Assembly (NCBI GenBank): GCA_963575745.1
Contig: CAUYUJ010018738.1
Span: 346,001 to 410,000, forward strand
Direction: 5' to 3'
Length of the DNA stretch: 64,000 nt
From: Prorocentrum cordatum
Lineage: Eukaryota > Sar > Dinophyceae > Prorocentrales > Prorocentraceae
Positions within the stretch are counted from its first letter, which is position 1. The number at the start of each line of letters is the position of its first letter. A model generated the notes under the pieces. That model saw only the letters and a list, made by a program, of their open reading frames with translations, was not told the origin of the DNA and did no database searches. Shown piece after piece: positions 18,856 to 29,904 of the stretch. Position numbers and translations under genes: made by a program.

Positions 18856-20013
18856 TCACCCGCACCGCTGCTTCTTCGCCCTGATGCCGAACTGCTTGAG
18901 CAGCTCGGAGACCTCCTTCTCATGGTCAGAGCCCTCCTTCCGCGCCGCTGCGATGACCTGCTGCACCTTCTCCTCGGAGAGCTCCTCCATGTCAACGTCA
19001 TCATCCCCAGCGCTGACCTCAGCCGCTTCGGGAGCAGCTCCTGGTACCGCACCATGTACACCATCAGGGGCCCGAGGCGCGGCCTGCTGCTGGTCCCGCG
19101 CCGCTGCCGCCTTGGCCGCGTAGAGCTCCTTGAACTTGGCAAACTCAGGCGAGGCCAGCATCGTCTTGACCCCCTCAGCCTCAGGGCCCTCCAGCACAGT
19201 CGGGTCCAACTCAAGGTCGACCTCCACCTGCTGCTCGGGGGCTGAGGGCGCCACCTGCTGCATCGCGGCCTGCAGCTCAATCTTGAGTGCGTCGATGTCC
19301 ACGCGCAGGCTGCGCTGTCGTTCATTGAGCTCCGCCAGCGTCCGCTGGGCCTGCTCCACGACCTTATTCTGCTCCGCAATAGACTTGTCGAGAGCCTCGA
19401 ACTTCTTCTGCTTATCCGCCAGCTTGTGACCCAAAGTGGTGGCACGGGACAACACTGGCTTCTTGGACTGCACCTCCGCCCGCGCCACCTTGAGTTCGCT
19501 CTCCACGATCTCGATGGCTGACGCTGGTACTCCATCACACTTGCGAAGAGCTTGCAATGACTCCTCCAAGTGCTGCACTTTAACACGTAGCTTGTCGTCG
19601 TCCGAAGGCGGTGCGTCTTGAGCTTCGGCACCACCGCCACCAGCCTGGGCCGAGCCGCCGCCTCCGCCTCCGTTGGCCGAAGCACCCGCGGGAGGGGAAG
19701 ACTTGGCTGCGACCTTCTCCATGATGCGCTTCTCCATTGCTGCCAGCTGTCCCGACAGATCGGCTGGGGGGCCCTTGGCCCACGCACCGCGAGGGCCGCG
19801 AGGCTGCCCAGGAGGAACGCCAGGAGGAGCACGAGCTGATGAGCCCAGGGCGGCAGCTGCGGTGCGCGCGCGCTCCACACTCGCCCTCGGGGCTGACTGC
19901 CCGCAGAGACACCGTATCCGACAAGCGAAATTCTGGTTCCTTCCACAACTCGGACACCCCCAGAAGGGCGATCGGGGCCCTGGGAGTACATCCGCCTCAT
20001 CGCGTCGAGCCAT
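18856..20013 (-). CDS. LINE ORF1: zinc finger and coiled coil
   Basis: 385 codons from ATG (starts MARRDEADVL); the frame is open further upstream, but only with non-ATG codons. Residues about 16-37 form FWGCPSCGRNQNFACRIRCL-type C-x2-C...C-x2-C finger. A Gly/Ala/Pro-rich linker follows, then a long coiled coil (about residues 140-270, e.g. KLADKQKKFEALDKSIAEQN), an acidic stretch (GDDDVDMEELSEEKV) and a basic end (KQFGIRAKKQRCG). This fits a nucleic-acid-binding, oligomerising ORF1 protein. The stop TGA overlaps the ORF2 frame, which lies one base further on. Confidence 0.85.
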   Translation of the reverse strand: MARRDEADVLPGPRSPFWGCPSCGRNQNFACRIRCLCGQSAPRASVERARTAAAALGSSARAPPGVPPGQPRGPRGAWAKGPPADLSGQLAAMEKRIMEKVAAKSSPPAGASANGGGGGGSAQAGGGGAEAQDAPPSDDDKLRVKVQHLEESLQALRKCDGVPASAIEIVESELKVARAEVQSKKPVLSRATTLGHKLADKQKKFEALDKSIAEQNKVVEQAQRTLAELNERQRSLRVDIDALKIELQAAMQQVAPSAPEQQVEVDLELDPTVLEGPEAEGVKTMLASPEFAKFKELYAAKAAAARDQQQAAPRAPDGVHGAVPGAAPEAAEVSAGDDDVDMEELSEEKVQQVIAAARKEGSDHEKEVSELLKQFGIRAKKQRCG

Positions 20014-20148
20014 GCACAGCACAGCTCGTCTCAGGAAAGCTTGCTCCAGCAGGAGCTCACAAAGTAGATTCCGAGCCACAAAGACCCGCAGGAGCGGCTG
20101 CCGCTCTGAAGACAGCTCCTGCAAGCCCAAAAACTTGGGCCAGAACGG

Positions 20149-20262
20149 CTGAGGAGGAGGAGGAGGAGGAGGAGGAGGAAAGGGAGGAGGAGGAGGAGGA
20201 GGAGGAGGAGGAGGAGGAGGAGGAGGAGGAGGAGGAGGAGGAGGAGGAAGAGGAGGAGGAGG
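20149..20262. repeat. (GGA)n microsatellite
   Basis: About 38 triplets with one AAG interruption. On the minus strand it is CCT, directly after a possible donor (GCGGA|GTGAGG) and upstream of the LINE. Confidence 0.95.
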
Positions 20263-20269
20263 ACCTCAC

Positions 20270-20386
20270 TCCGCTTGCCCGTGCACGCACAGCCCAGATA
20301 ATCACATAGTTCACGTTGCGAGCAGACACCCAGGCGAAGAGAGCTGTGGATGTGAAGACGCTCTGTTCAAGCTTCTCCTGGTGGCT
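20270..20386 (-). CDS. Candidate upstream exon of the unrecognised gene
   Basis: 117 nt, phase 0 at both ends. Acceptor CATCTCCCACAG|AGC and a consensus-like donor GTGAGG. Encodes SHQEKLEQSVFTSTALFAWV, then SARNVNYVIIWAVRARASG, which has a hydrophobic stretch. Codon bias is weaker than in exons A-C. The link to exon A rests only on strand, phase and position. Confidence 0.35.
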
Positions 20387-21050
20387 CTGTGGGAGATGAC
20401 CCCCATGCATATAAAATCGGCACATCGGATCGAATCTGAATGTGCGTCGGATCGGGCTGCATCGGCACAACATCGACATCAAATCGGGTCGGCCGCGGCA
20501 GGCTGCACCACAGAGCTCACGCAAGCCTCGGGCCGCACCGCATCGTCGGACAATCGGCATCGACTCGGATGGGGACGGCCAGAATCGACATCGAATCGGA
20601 TCGGAATGGAGCCCAGCTCGTGTCGCCGAAAGCTGCTCCCCGGACCCCCGCCGGCTTCCTGTGGCTCGGCCCTGTCCTCAGCCGTCTCCTGCCCAGGCGT
20701 TTTGCCCTGGCCGCCTCGGGGACGCACTGACCCAGGCCAATTCAAACCCTGGTTAGTCGGGCGCTGCAGGATGCTGCAAGATCCTGCGCGCTAGCCCAGG
20801 TCAGTGCACCAAGCAACGCCAAGCACTCCTCGCGATCGCCGCCGCACGGGTTCTGCAAACCAGGCAGCGGGTGGGTGGCTGGGACGCGTGCGCGAGCAGT
20901 GGAGCTGACAGCTCCGAGTTTCTCAAGTCAACTGCCACCCTGGGTCTGCAACATCCTGCACACCACCGCCGTGCCAGGCATCCTGGCCCTGGCATGGTGT
21001 CTACGCCATCCTGGCCGAGGCAAGGAGGGCAGTTGTGCACACTGACTACC
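20387..21050. other. No gene seen; ATCGG-rich stretch
   Basis: 20405-20610 is enriched in degenerate ATCGG/TCGGATCGAATC words, as is 21545-21745. The remainder is unassigned. Confidence 0.5.
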
Positions 21051-21051
21051 T

Positions 21052-21201
21052 ACCAGACCACCCGAACCCAACCCGAAGACCCGAATTTCGGGTTGGGGGG
21101 GCCAAGGGTTCCACATGTGTGTTTCTGGATGTTTCCCGACCCCCCCCCACTGGAAATCGAGGGTAAATTTGAGCCTTCGGGTTGGGTTGGGGTGGTTTGG
21201 T
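21052..21201 (+). mobile_element. MITE family I, copy 1
   Basis: 150 bp with inverted termini: ACCAGACCACCCGAACCCAA and, reversed, ACCAAACCACCCCAACCCAA, both followed by CCCGAAG. The copy at 52756-52904 is the same over its whole length. No target duplication is obvious. Confidence 0.8.
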
Positions 21202-21351
21202 CGGTGGTGACACACCGCCCTGGGGCCCAGGCTGGCCCTGGCCTGGCACGGTGGTACCTAGATGCCTTCGCTGGGCTGCAAGAGCCGCCGCTCTGATGGA
21301 CCGTGATGTGGTCGCCGACGCTTTGCATGGCCGTTGGGGGGAATGAGAGCT

Positions 21352-21440
21352 CCCCCTCCTCCTCCTCCTCCTCCTCCTCCGCCTCCTCCTCCTCCTCCTC
21401 CTCCTCCTCCTCCTCCTCCTCCTCCTCCTCCCCGGCCTCC
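21352..21440. repeat. (CCT)n microsatellite
   Basis: Near-pure CCT, followed to about 21480 by interrupted CCT. The stretch 21545-21745 is rich in TCGGATCGG-like words; 22142-22200 is another CCT tract. No gene is supported in 21441-22560. Confidence 0.9.
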
Positions 21441-22609
21441 TCCTCCTTCTCCTCCTCCGCACCCTCCTCCTGCGCGCTCCGAGACTGCTGCTCGGCAGCG
21501 CGCCGAGGGGGGGAAGAGGTGCGGAGGCAGGAGAGCCCAGACTCGAACCGATGAGACGGATCGGCGATGGAAACAGGTCGGATCGGCGGAGATCGGCAGC
21601 CAGGTCGGGGCAAATCGAATCGGCGACAGCCGGCAGGCTGGCAGGCCATTGCTGAGAAATCGGATCCCAGAACGGAATCCGCAGTCGAATCGAATCGGAA
21701 TCGGACACCATCGGAAACGAATCGCATCGAATCAGAGGAGTCGAAGCGAGCCCTGAGGAGGGGAAGGCCTGCTCAGAAGGCCAAGGAGTTTTTTCGGGAC
21801 CCTCCGATCTGCCGAGGAGCCCTCTGTGGTTCTGGAGGAGGCTCAGGAAGCTCCGCAGGAGGCCTGACAAGGGGAATATGTCGACCCCTCGGACCAGAAA
21901 CTTGGGGCCCAACCCTGGGATGAAGGGGGGGGTCCATCCTCGATAGGGGTGCGTGCGAATAGCCCCCTTGGGGCGTATCCCAGGGTGTCCCCGTTTTCCT
22001 GGGCGGTCAGACTTTTCTGGCGGAGCGCGGGGGCTGAGGGAGAACAGTCGCTTGCGACGGATCTCGTTGGGCCGGCGGTGGAGCAGCCCCCTCTCTGGCG
22101 GAGCCTCCAGCGGTGCCCCCCTCTGGCGCGGGATGCCACGGGCCTCTGATCCTCCTCCTCCTCCTCCTCTTCTTCCTCCTCCCCCTTCCACTCGACTTTC
22201 CAAGATTGAGCCCGAACGTCGATGGTCATGCAACCGTTTCTGTTCTGTGCATTGTCTCTCTACCTGCTTCTAACTGCAATGTGCCCGGGGGCTAACAAAG
22301 TTACGCCGACTCTAACACCGGTGCCTGCAATGTCGCGCAAGGTTGAGCAAGGCGGCGCAAACCATACGACTTATAATCAGTAAACCATGCCGACCAGGTC
22401 GTTGTTTGGCACGTGGGAATTCGCTTCCGACTGCAGAATCTGATATCCGGAAAGCTGGCCAAGACTTCCTATATCGGAAATGCACAGCGTCGCTGGGTTA
22501 GTTCACTTCGTCCATTCTTGATCGTGTCATCCGCACCTGCTCACCGTCAGCGTACTCGTATTTCCTCATGGACTGGGTGGAGAAAACTTCAGATCACCAG
22601 TCTCGAGAA

Positions 22610-23180
22610 AGCTCTAGAAGATCTCGTCAGTCGTGCAATGTTTGGTCAGGCTGTTGGCCAGCATGTCCCGAGTGTCACACCAGAACGCATGGCGAACTTT
22701 GTGCATCAACCTTCCTCACGAAGGGAAAAAATGATGAGACGTTGAGGCCTGTCTTCAGAAACTCCCTTCGTACCTGTGCAAAACCCATGACGATCTCGGC
22801 AAACGGTCATCGCGTCGGTCGGTGTGTCGTAACTAGCGTCAGCACCTGTCGCGATCAACTCTTCTAAAGAATCGAGTAAATTGGACACGTCAACCCTGCA
22901 GCACCAAAAATATGAATTCACAATGAGTGAGACATATGCATGGGCTCAAAGACTCCGCATGCGACGTGCCGTGGGAGGTCCCATTGGCAATTGTGGCCGG
23001 ATGCACAAGACAGCGTCCATATCCATTGTTCCAATCAATTTAAACCCTTACTCGCGAAGGTGAAGCTATGCACCCAGTCGGTCATCCTGATTGCCACATG
23101 GCCCTCGACTGCATATAATGACTTGGTGCTCGAATGACTGCCATCGACGACTGCGAACGTGCGATAACGAGGATCAAGAT
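22610..23180 (-). pseudogene. Copia RNase H remnant
   Basis: The start carries FAVVDGSHSSTKSLYAVEGH, matching the first Asp motif and following GGH of Copia RNase H. The end carries VRHAFWCDTRDMLANSLTK, the characteristic W-x-pattern then D-x-LTK close. Between them the frame shifts at least twice, and a stop follows DEIF. Confidence 0.7.
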
Positions 23181-23489
23181 TCAGAAAGATCAAAGCAATA
23201 TGTGAGCATTGCCAAGCTCGTCTGGCGATTGCGCTCGCAATCATGAGGCGGGCAATCTTGGAGCTTCGAAAGCGCAGCTGAAATGGCGCAGCATCAGAGG
23301 GATGTCTACGCGAGTCTAGCAACATATTAGAAAAGGCGCCCGCAGCACCACGCAGGGCCGTCGGCTGCGCCGCTGTCAACTCGGCATCTCTGGCGGCGCC
23401 CGTGGGGGCCCCTGCGAGTTTGATAGCGAGCGCGAACTCGGCCGGATGAAGATTGCATCCGTTCTTGATCTTCCCACAAGCGATGCCAA

Positions 23490-24270
23490 CCTGTCGCGTC
23501 GGGGCCTCGCTGCGGTTAACTGTCCTGAACGACTTTCCATCTTGATGAACAGAACTATCTTGAACTCCGCGGTGCCGGCGACGCTTGCATCGCCCGCGCG
23601 CGACGGGGCTTCTCCAATCAGAGCGTTGTCCGCACCGCGCCGCGCATAGATGTCCCACTCAGAATGGGAGACTCGAGACGACGTAAGCTTCACCAAGAGA
23701 TATCGCAGACACAACTGCCAGAGACGTAGCGCATCGTTCAGGCCACGCATCATCTGCAGAAATTCTAGGCCGCACTCGGAAAAGTCGCTGGAAGCGTGTG
23801 TCTCCAGGAAAGCAAAGGTCTCTGAGATGAAGCCATACGTTGTCTGGAACTGGATTGGTGACTTTGCAATGTCGGGCATGGACACTTTGAGAACTCGGCA
23901 TGCTGCTCGAAGATGATTGAAACTGCTGCGCCGGAGAAACGCGCTGCCCGCGCCCCGCCCCTCGATACCCCAGTCGTTGTTGACCGCGTCGTTGACAAGA
24001 AAATCTGGGACTGCCTGGTGGCTGTTGCGCTGCGTTTGGCGAGGAGATGCTCGCGTGGGCCCGGGAAGCCACGGCGGCGCAGTCTGCTCTTGATAATCAG
24101 TGACCAACTTCTGGCCGCTGCCTGCGCCCACTTCCACTTGCGTCCACAGACGCAGTGGATGGGCAACGTCGTCGCGAAACCGACCTTCTGGGTCTGACAG
24201 ACGTCGTGATTGACAAAAGTGGCCAGCTCGGCGCGATCGGCCGAGGAAATGCCCGCCTCGAAACGAACTG
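23490..24270 (-). pseudogene. Copia reverse transcriptase remnant
   Basis: The N-terminal part reads SSADRAELATFVNHDV and CGRKWKW, then IIKSRLRRRGFPGPREHLLA and RSATATRQSQ, typical of the dinoflagellate Copia RT start. After a frameshift near 23990 it continues VNNDWGIE and, at about 23711-23745, RGLNDALRLWQLCLRYLLV, the YGLxDAPRxW motif. The expected VDD catalytic box is not intact (APSRAGDASVAGT), so the enzyme would be inactive. Confidence 0.75.
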
Positions 24271-24739
24271 CCCCCCCCCTCCAGGGGAAGGTCGTCCGTC
24301 TCCAAGTCGATTCCACATTAGAGGCCATCGCGGACGTGCATCTAGAAGCAGCTGCTTTTGTGCCAGGGCGCAGGCAGTGACGCATCGGCCGTAGTCGCTG
24401 TCCAACTGCCGTCAGCAGCGAGGTGGCTCTCCGCAGAAGGGAAAGCAGTGGCCATGAAGGTAAAGCCCGTTCCCTCCATTTTGCATCGCGCTATGGAAGC
24501 GGAACATTCACTCGATGACTTTGCAGGAGCGATTTGCCAGAAAGGAAACGAACCCTTGAGTAGAGTGCTGTTGATCTGTTGCGCGACAGCCGCGGCGGCG
24601 CGTCCGAAGTGCCGAGCCACGTCCTGCGCTCGCGCCCTTAACCTCCGGTCAAGGAACATCTACAAACCGCTGAGAATAGGTCCAAGGCTCGCCGCGACCC
24701 GATGCAACGCGACCCTGATTACTCGAGCAAATGCATCGA

Positions 24740-25440
24740 GGGTTGGACTGGCTGGGAAGACAGGCGCCCCCCGCCAGCCACCCCACTGGGCCCTGGCACC
24801 GCGCGCCCAGGGCTTCACCAAGGCAGACCGCGGACTAAAACGAAGAAACGGCTTTACTCAAGCGAAGAAACGACTTTAGTAAAGCGGGGAAGCGGCTTTC
24901 GTTAATCCCCCCGCCCAATGCATTCCGAAGAAAAAAACGGCTTAGTAAAACAAAGAGAGACCCCTTAGTAAAACGGAGATGTCTGCGGCAAAATTGCGCG
25001 CGGAAGTTTCGCTCCCACCGTGAAACATGGCGTGGGGGCCCAGGAACGAGGGCGGGGCGCAAATTCGCCCGCGGGCCAGGGCCCGTCGCCGCCGTCATCG
25101 CGACGTTCGTCGTCGACGCCGTCGCCGTTGCCGCCTTCGTCGTCGGTCGGCGCAGTCGCCGCAGTCGTCGTCGCCATCGCCGCCGTCGTCGCCGCGACGC
25201 CCGCGCTTTCGCCTTACTACCAGCGGCGGGTCGCGCGCGACCGCGCGCGCCATCGCGCGCGCGTCCGCCCCCCCGACGCGGGCCCACGCGGACATCGCGT
25301 TTATTCTTCCACCCAAGAACTTTAAGCAATCGTGCGAAAATTACGCCTCTGAGCATTCATAAAATATTCGCCCATCAGGTCGCGTCGGTCCTGTCGTTCC
25401 TGGATATATGATCCACAGAGCGCGTGGTCCTTGACCTGGT
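24740..25440. repeat. Repeat-rich insert within the Copia remnant
   Basis: 24835-24985 repeats CGAAGAAACGGCTTTAGTAAA-like units of about 20-25 bp; 25095-25210 is a GTCGCC-type hexanucleotide tract. Neither matches polyprotein sequence, so an insertion or expansion is inferred. Confidence 0.55.
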
Positions 25441-25444
25441 CAAA

Positions 25445-25800
25445 CTAGAATGGCGGCGCCCAGTCGTCTTGATGAGCCTGCAATGCGTCGTCTGGCTGAG
25501 GTCCGCTGTACTCGAGCGTGGGCCAATCCTGAGCAGCTGGCTCTGCTTGAGCAAGAGCCCCCGCTCGTGCGGGTAGACGTGACTGGGAGGGCGCACTGCC
25601 TGTCGACGATGATGGCTGCGGACCGTGCGAGGGCCGCGACTTCGCGTCCAGTCTTTTGGCTGGCGGAACTTCGCGCGAAATATCATGCATGATGCGCGAC
25701 GCGACTGCCACTGACGGCGTTGCCGGCGTCGCCGGGTACTTCGCCTCGCCCAGCCGATGCGAGCGAGAACGATCTGAAACTTGAGGCCTCCAAGATCGGC
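25445..25800 (-). pseudogene. Copia linker between integrase and RT
   Basis: An open frame rich in Pro, Ser, Ala and Gln (e.g. VPPAKRLDAKSRPSHGPQPS) ending DDWAPPF. It lies where Copia polyproteins have a low-complexity linker. Function is inferred from position only. Confidence 0.4.
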
Positions 25801-27789
25801 AGATGAGGAAGGTCGTCGGACACTTGAAAAGGTGGAACTGGATATTCAACAATCGGCTGATCATTCTCTTCCTCTGGGTAGTGAATCGTTTCGCCTGAAT
25901 CGCCCAAGCGAAGACGCTAACGCCTGCTTCTGCTGGGAATCGATCGATCTCAGGCCTCACTTCGTTCGCGACGTCGGCTATACCGTCTGGCTCCATGTGC
26001 GCCCCAGGAATTCTGGCTGCCCTCGCGAGCTGGCATTGGCAGAGCGTTATGAACGCCAGCCAGTGAAGGATCACGTGCCATACTGGACAGGTCCGAGCGA
26101 CTCCGCGCCCGTGTTCGGTCGCGCGCGATGCCACATGGAGTGTCATTCTTTGACAAACCGATGTCCGACCTGGATCGCGATCGGCGCCTTCGCTGCACTT
26201 GGCTGTCACCGGGCGGCCGCGGCGTTGAAGGCGCAGGCGGGTCGCGACCCCGAGGTTCGAGATCCCGGTCGTCGAGATCGCAGGGCAGCGCCGCGCCCGA
26301 GTCGTCGAAGGTGTCGGTATCTGGCGGTCAGATACTGGAGAGATCACAGGCGTCTGGGATCTCGCGCAGATGCGGGCGATCGTCTGCATCATCTCGTAGC
26401 AAACAAACAACGATCTCGTAGCGAACAAACAACGCGAACGACGTCTCACCCCGCGAGCTGCCATTGCGTCGCTCGGGGTTGAGACCAGTCTCTGGGTTGC
26501 CTTCTGCCACCCTATGCCGTAGACTGTTGCGCCGCTCCCAGGAGAAGAGCACGCGCAGCCAGTGCTGTCGCGGATGCTGTCGAGGTGAAATAGACGCAGG
26601 GACTTCGCTGAGATCTCTAAGGCGAACTTCAAAACGTGAGTTGGGCTCGTCCGCCTCCATGGGTAGGATGATCCACTTCTCAGCGTCGCTGCTCCAGACT
26701 GCCCACTGCATCCATCGCGACGCGAGGGTGATCTGCAAGGTCCCTGCCGCCCTGCGCTGACAGCGTCGAGCGGTAAACAATAACGCCGTCCCGCGGGTGC
26801 TGTTCAAATCCCAAGAAGCAGAGGTTAGCTCAGCGTGCGTTCGTGGCAGCGTCATTCTGACAGTCAGAGAACAAGACGCGATGAACCTTGCGACCAGAAG
26901 ACGTGCTGCGAGGCTTGTCGCAGTGCACATGGCAAACATCAGAGAACTTGAAGAAACAACACATGAGAGACACAATACCCGCATGGGAGCGATGATGTCT
27001 CAGAGGAGCTTGGTGAGTGAAGCGCTGCCAATTGATATTGCCAGTGCTGGCTTCAGCGTCAACATCGAGAAGTACTGCTGGCCCTCTCCATCCTGGCGCC
27101 CTTCGGCGAAAACTGGCGGTGGGCGCAAACGAATGATGCTGCCTGCAGATCAGCGGGGCTGCCGGTCTGAAGCCTGGGCCTGTTGGCCAGGGCGAGGCGT
27201 CGTTCAACTGCCAGGCGGATGGCAACGCTCTTCGCGATCATGCGTTGGCATCCTGCACAGTCGCGCGCCAGCTCGGTGGTGACCGTGTCCTCGTCGTCCA
27301 GGGTGGAGTTGTCCAGCTCAAAGTAGCCCAGTGGAATGATGGCAAAAACTCCACCTGCTGGGGCGAAGCCGTTGAAAGTGATGCGAATCTTGCGTGGTGT
27401 GCATTGTGTGCCATGTAAGCTTCCTGCGTGAACTCCGTCTCGGATGCATATATAGCTTGCTCCTCACCGTCGCCGCGCATCTTGCGCAGTGTGAACTTTG
27501 AGCAAGTAGATCGGTTTCTCTGTGGGTCCCGATCTGGCATGCTTGCCTTGCTTGCCGGTGATCTTGGTCGCGTCGGAGCCTGCGGCCGCCCTCCTCAGCT
27601 GGAGCTTATCATCAGACTACCGCAGAGCCATGGCCAGCAAGGCCTCTCTCCCGCTACGCAACAAGCTCACGTGAGGTCCGAAAACACAGCCCCACGCGTC
27701 TATGACGCTGTTCGGGAAGGTCTCGGATGGATGACTCGGAAGCTCGTCGCCTCATTTGCAAAACAAGAGCTCGTCGATGCATATGATAA

Positions 27790-27990
27790 GGTCACCACCG
27801 AGAATAAAGAAGATGTCTGATTGCGCGATCTGGTTGGACAGCTGTGCGAGCGCGGACTTGACCTGCGGGCGGTGTAGTGCGAGCTAATAGCCACCGAAAC
27901 GCTTGCACTTCGTCTTGATCATGCGCGCCAGGGTGTCGACGACCTCCTTCCTTGTTCTGGCCTGTAGCAGAGTGGTCCCTGTCTCGCAGC
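27790..27990 (-). pseudogene. Copia integrase-like remnant
   Basis: Frames carry FFIDGSGM and, shifted, TTLLQARTRKEVVDTLARMI followed by KCKRFGGY and LHRPQVKSALAQLSNQI. The arrangement resembles the catalytic core of integrase, with the second Asp motif (usually SDQE) altered. Tentative. Confidence 0.4.
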
Positions 27991-28821
27991 GGGTGCATGC
28001 CAGAACCGTCGATGAAGAAAATATCTACTCATCCAGATCGGCCCCGCGGAGTGTCGTCAGATCGCACTGCAGCCTTGATATCCACCCCAGGTGTTGGAAG
28101 CCTGGCGATGTCTGCGATCTCGGGCTCGTCGGCTTCACTGGGGGCCTCCGAGCCGCGCAGGGCCACCGCGTTGCCGCGGGGCAAGGTCGCGTCGCCAGAA
28201 TTGTTCTCTGGGGGCGCCAGCGATGATGATCGCCGCTGGCGTCAACGTCCGAGAAGACCAATAGCTTGTCAGGAGAATCAGCTGGGGAGCCGTTCGGTGT
28301 CTGCACGCGTCCTCGGTTGACGTGGGGGGGCGAGCAGGGGCGCGGGGTCGATGGCCATGGCGAGCAATGCGAACCTGCAGCCGTGCGTCCTGGCGCTGAC
28401 CTCTTCATGGGTGCCGACTGCCTCCGAGCCGACGTCCTCGCGCATGCCGCCCCCGTGGCTCATGGCGTAGCTCTTGATCGGCGAGACCCCACTCATCACC
28501 ATTCAGGGCGCGTGCAAAGGCGCGGATGCACCTCCAGATCATCGGGTCCATGATCGCCAGGTCCCTGATCTCCGTCATCATCGTCGTCGTCTGGAGGACC
28601 GTCGGCAGGTGGTCCGCCGTCGGGCCGAGGAGATTTTCCCAAAAGTATCCTCCTTGCGTCTGTGGGTCCGAGGGTCGCCGCCTCGGGCGCCCGCGCTGCC
28701 TCGGCCGCGGCCTCGGCGGCGCGCCAGCTCTTAGCGCGGACCAAGCGGCTGCCGGGGCCGCGCGCGCAAGGCCCGTTGAACTTTTTGCCCGCGCCGGCAC
28801 CGCTGGCAGACCCAGCGAATA

Positions 28822-29130
28822 TCAGCACGAGCCCGCGGGTTCGAGGGCATATCTTTGATGGCATCGCCCGAGATGGCGGTGCGCAGCCGACGAGGGCAGA
28901 CCATGGCGAGCGCGGCTTTCCTTGCAAGTCCCAGGCCCCTTGAACTGCAGCGTGCCGCGGTGGCCCGACGGACGGGCGCACGGCCGCAGCGCGCGTCGTG
29001 GCCTAAGATTGCTGAGCCAGCCAGTGGGTTTCATGATCGGTTTCGTAGCGCCAGGCAGGGCGCGGCCGATGCCGCACTGACAGCCACAGCGCTTGCTGGT
29101 CTTCAGGCCGATGAGAGGGGATTCCTTCCA
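28822..29130 (-). pseudogene. Copia polyprotein remnant (KPTGWLSN region)
   Basis: Contains RCGCQCGIG, then IMKPTGWLSN, a cysteine and GHRGTLQFKG. I recognise this order (Cys/Gly, KPTGWxxNS, C, GHRH) from dinoflagellate Copia polyproteins. Its biochemical role is not known to me. Confidence 0.55.
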
Positions 29131-29294
29131 GATGCCGCTGCTGCGAGGGTTCGTAGAAGCCACCGTGATGTTCGGCCTTCTCTGCTTGTCTGCGCAGCCA
29201 CACAAGTGGGCCGCTGTACTCGACGCTTGGTTTGCTTCTTGTCCAGGTTCATCGCGTTCGAGGCGCGGGTCCAGCAGCGACGGCCAATGGGAAA

Positions 29295-29800
29295 TCAACG
29301 CGGGTGCGTTCGGCTGCCAACGTGGACTTCCGTGAGCTGCCTGACCGCTGGTCCTGGAGGTCCCACGCGATGCGCTGTCCAGTTTACTTCGTCCAGCACA
29401 TGTCGGGGATCGCCATGTCTCAGCGCGTCCGAGTGCAGGGCGCCTCCTTGACTGCTGCGGACAGCTAGCTTCATGAGACGGGTGGGATCATGACAGGCAG
29501 GAATGCATCGTCCTGAGAGTAGGAGGTCGCTCCGGCCACGCAGCATGACGCCATCGATGTCCACGGAATTGATAAACTTGTCCGTGGTCTTCGAGGGCGA
29601 GGCACCGTGGAAGATGTCGTTATCGTCGACGGAGTCCTGGAGCTCGGGCGGCGTCGAAGCTGGGGCCTGAAGAGGCGCGCAGCTGCGGCGGCCAAGATCG
29701 CAATGACTGCGCGGGCAGACTGGGGCGTGACAACTGGCGCAAGGCATGATTGTGATATTGTTCTCGGTCTGTCCGCATATCTCGCACTGCGCTATGCCGT
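29295..29800 (-). pseudogene. Cysteine-rich segment of the Copia remnant
   Basis: Encodes CEICGQTENNITIMPCASC, then VCPRSHCDLGRRSC: C-x2-C, C-x2-C and C-x4-H-C spacing of a zinc finger. The frame then runs on for about 110 codons. It could instead be a captured or host-derived domain. Confidence 0.45.
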
Positions 29801-29904
29801 AAAGGGTTAGGAAGTCTGCGTCGTCGTCGTTTGAACTCGAGCATCGGCGCCCGCCTGAGTTTGCACCTTGAGATAGCCGTCGCCAGGCAAGTCCCGGCAG
29901 CGGT

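Larger units (their letters stand above)
14070..20148 (-). mobile_element. Full-length non-LTR retrotransposon (LINE)
   Basis: Contains ORF1 and ORF2 without stops or frameshifts, so it is young and possibly still active. On its own strand it lies between CCT-rich tracts: (CCT)n at 20149-20262 upstream and a shorter CCT/CTC run at 13999-14030 downstream. The 3' end is placed only roughly, and a target duplication cannot be told from the repeat. No poly(A) tail is visible. It lies in sense orientation within the inferred intron 13973-20269. Confidence 0.85.

Noticed and set aside
21960-22200. Minus ORFs at 21.8-22.2 kb as host exons
   Set aside because: No consistent G/C-ending codon bias or splice sites, and a CCT tract runs through them.
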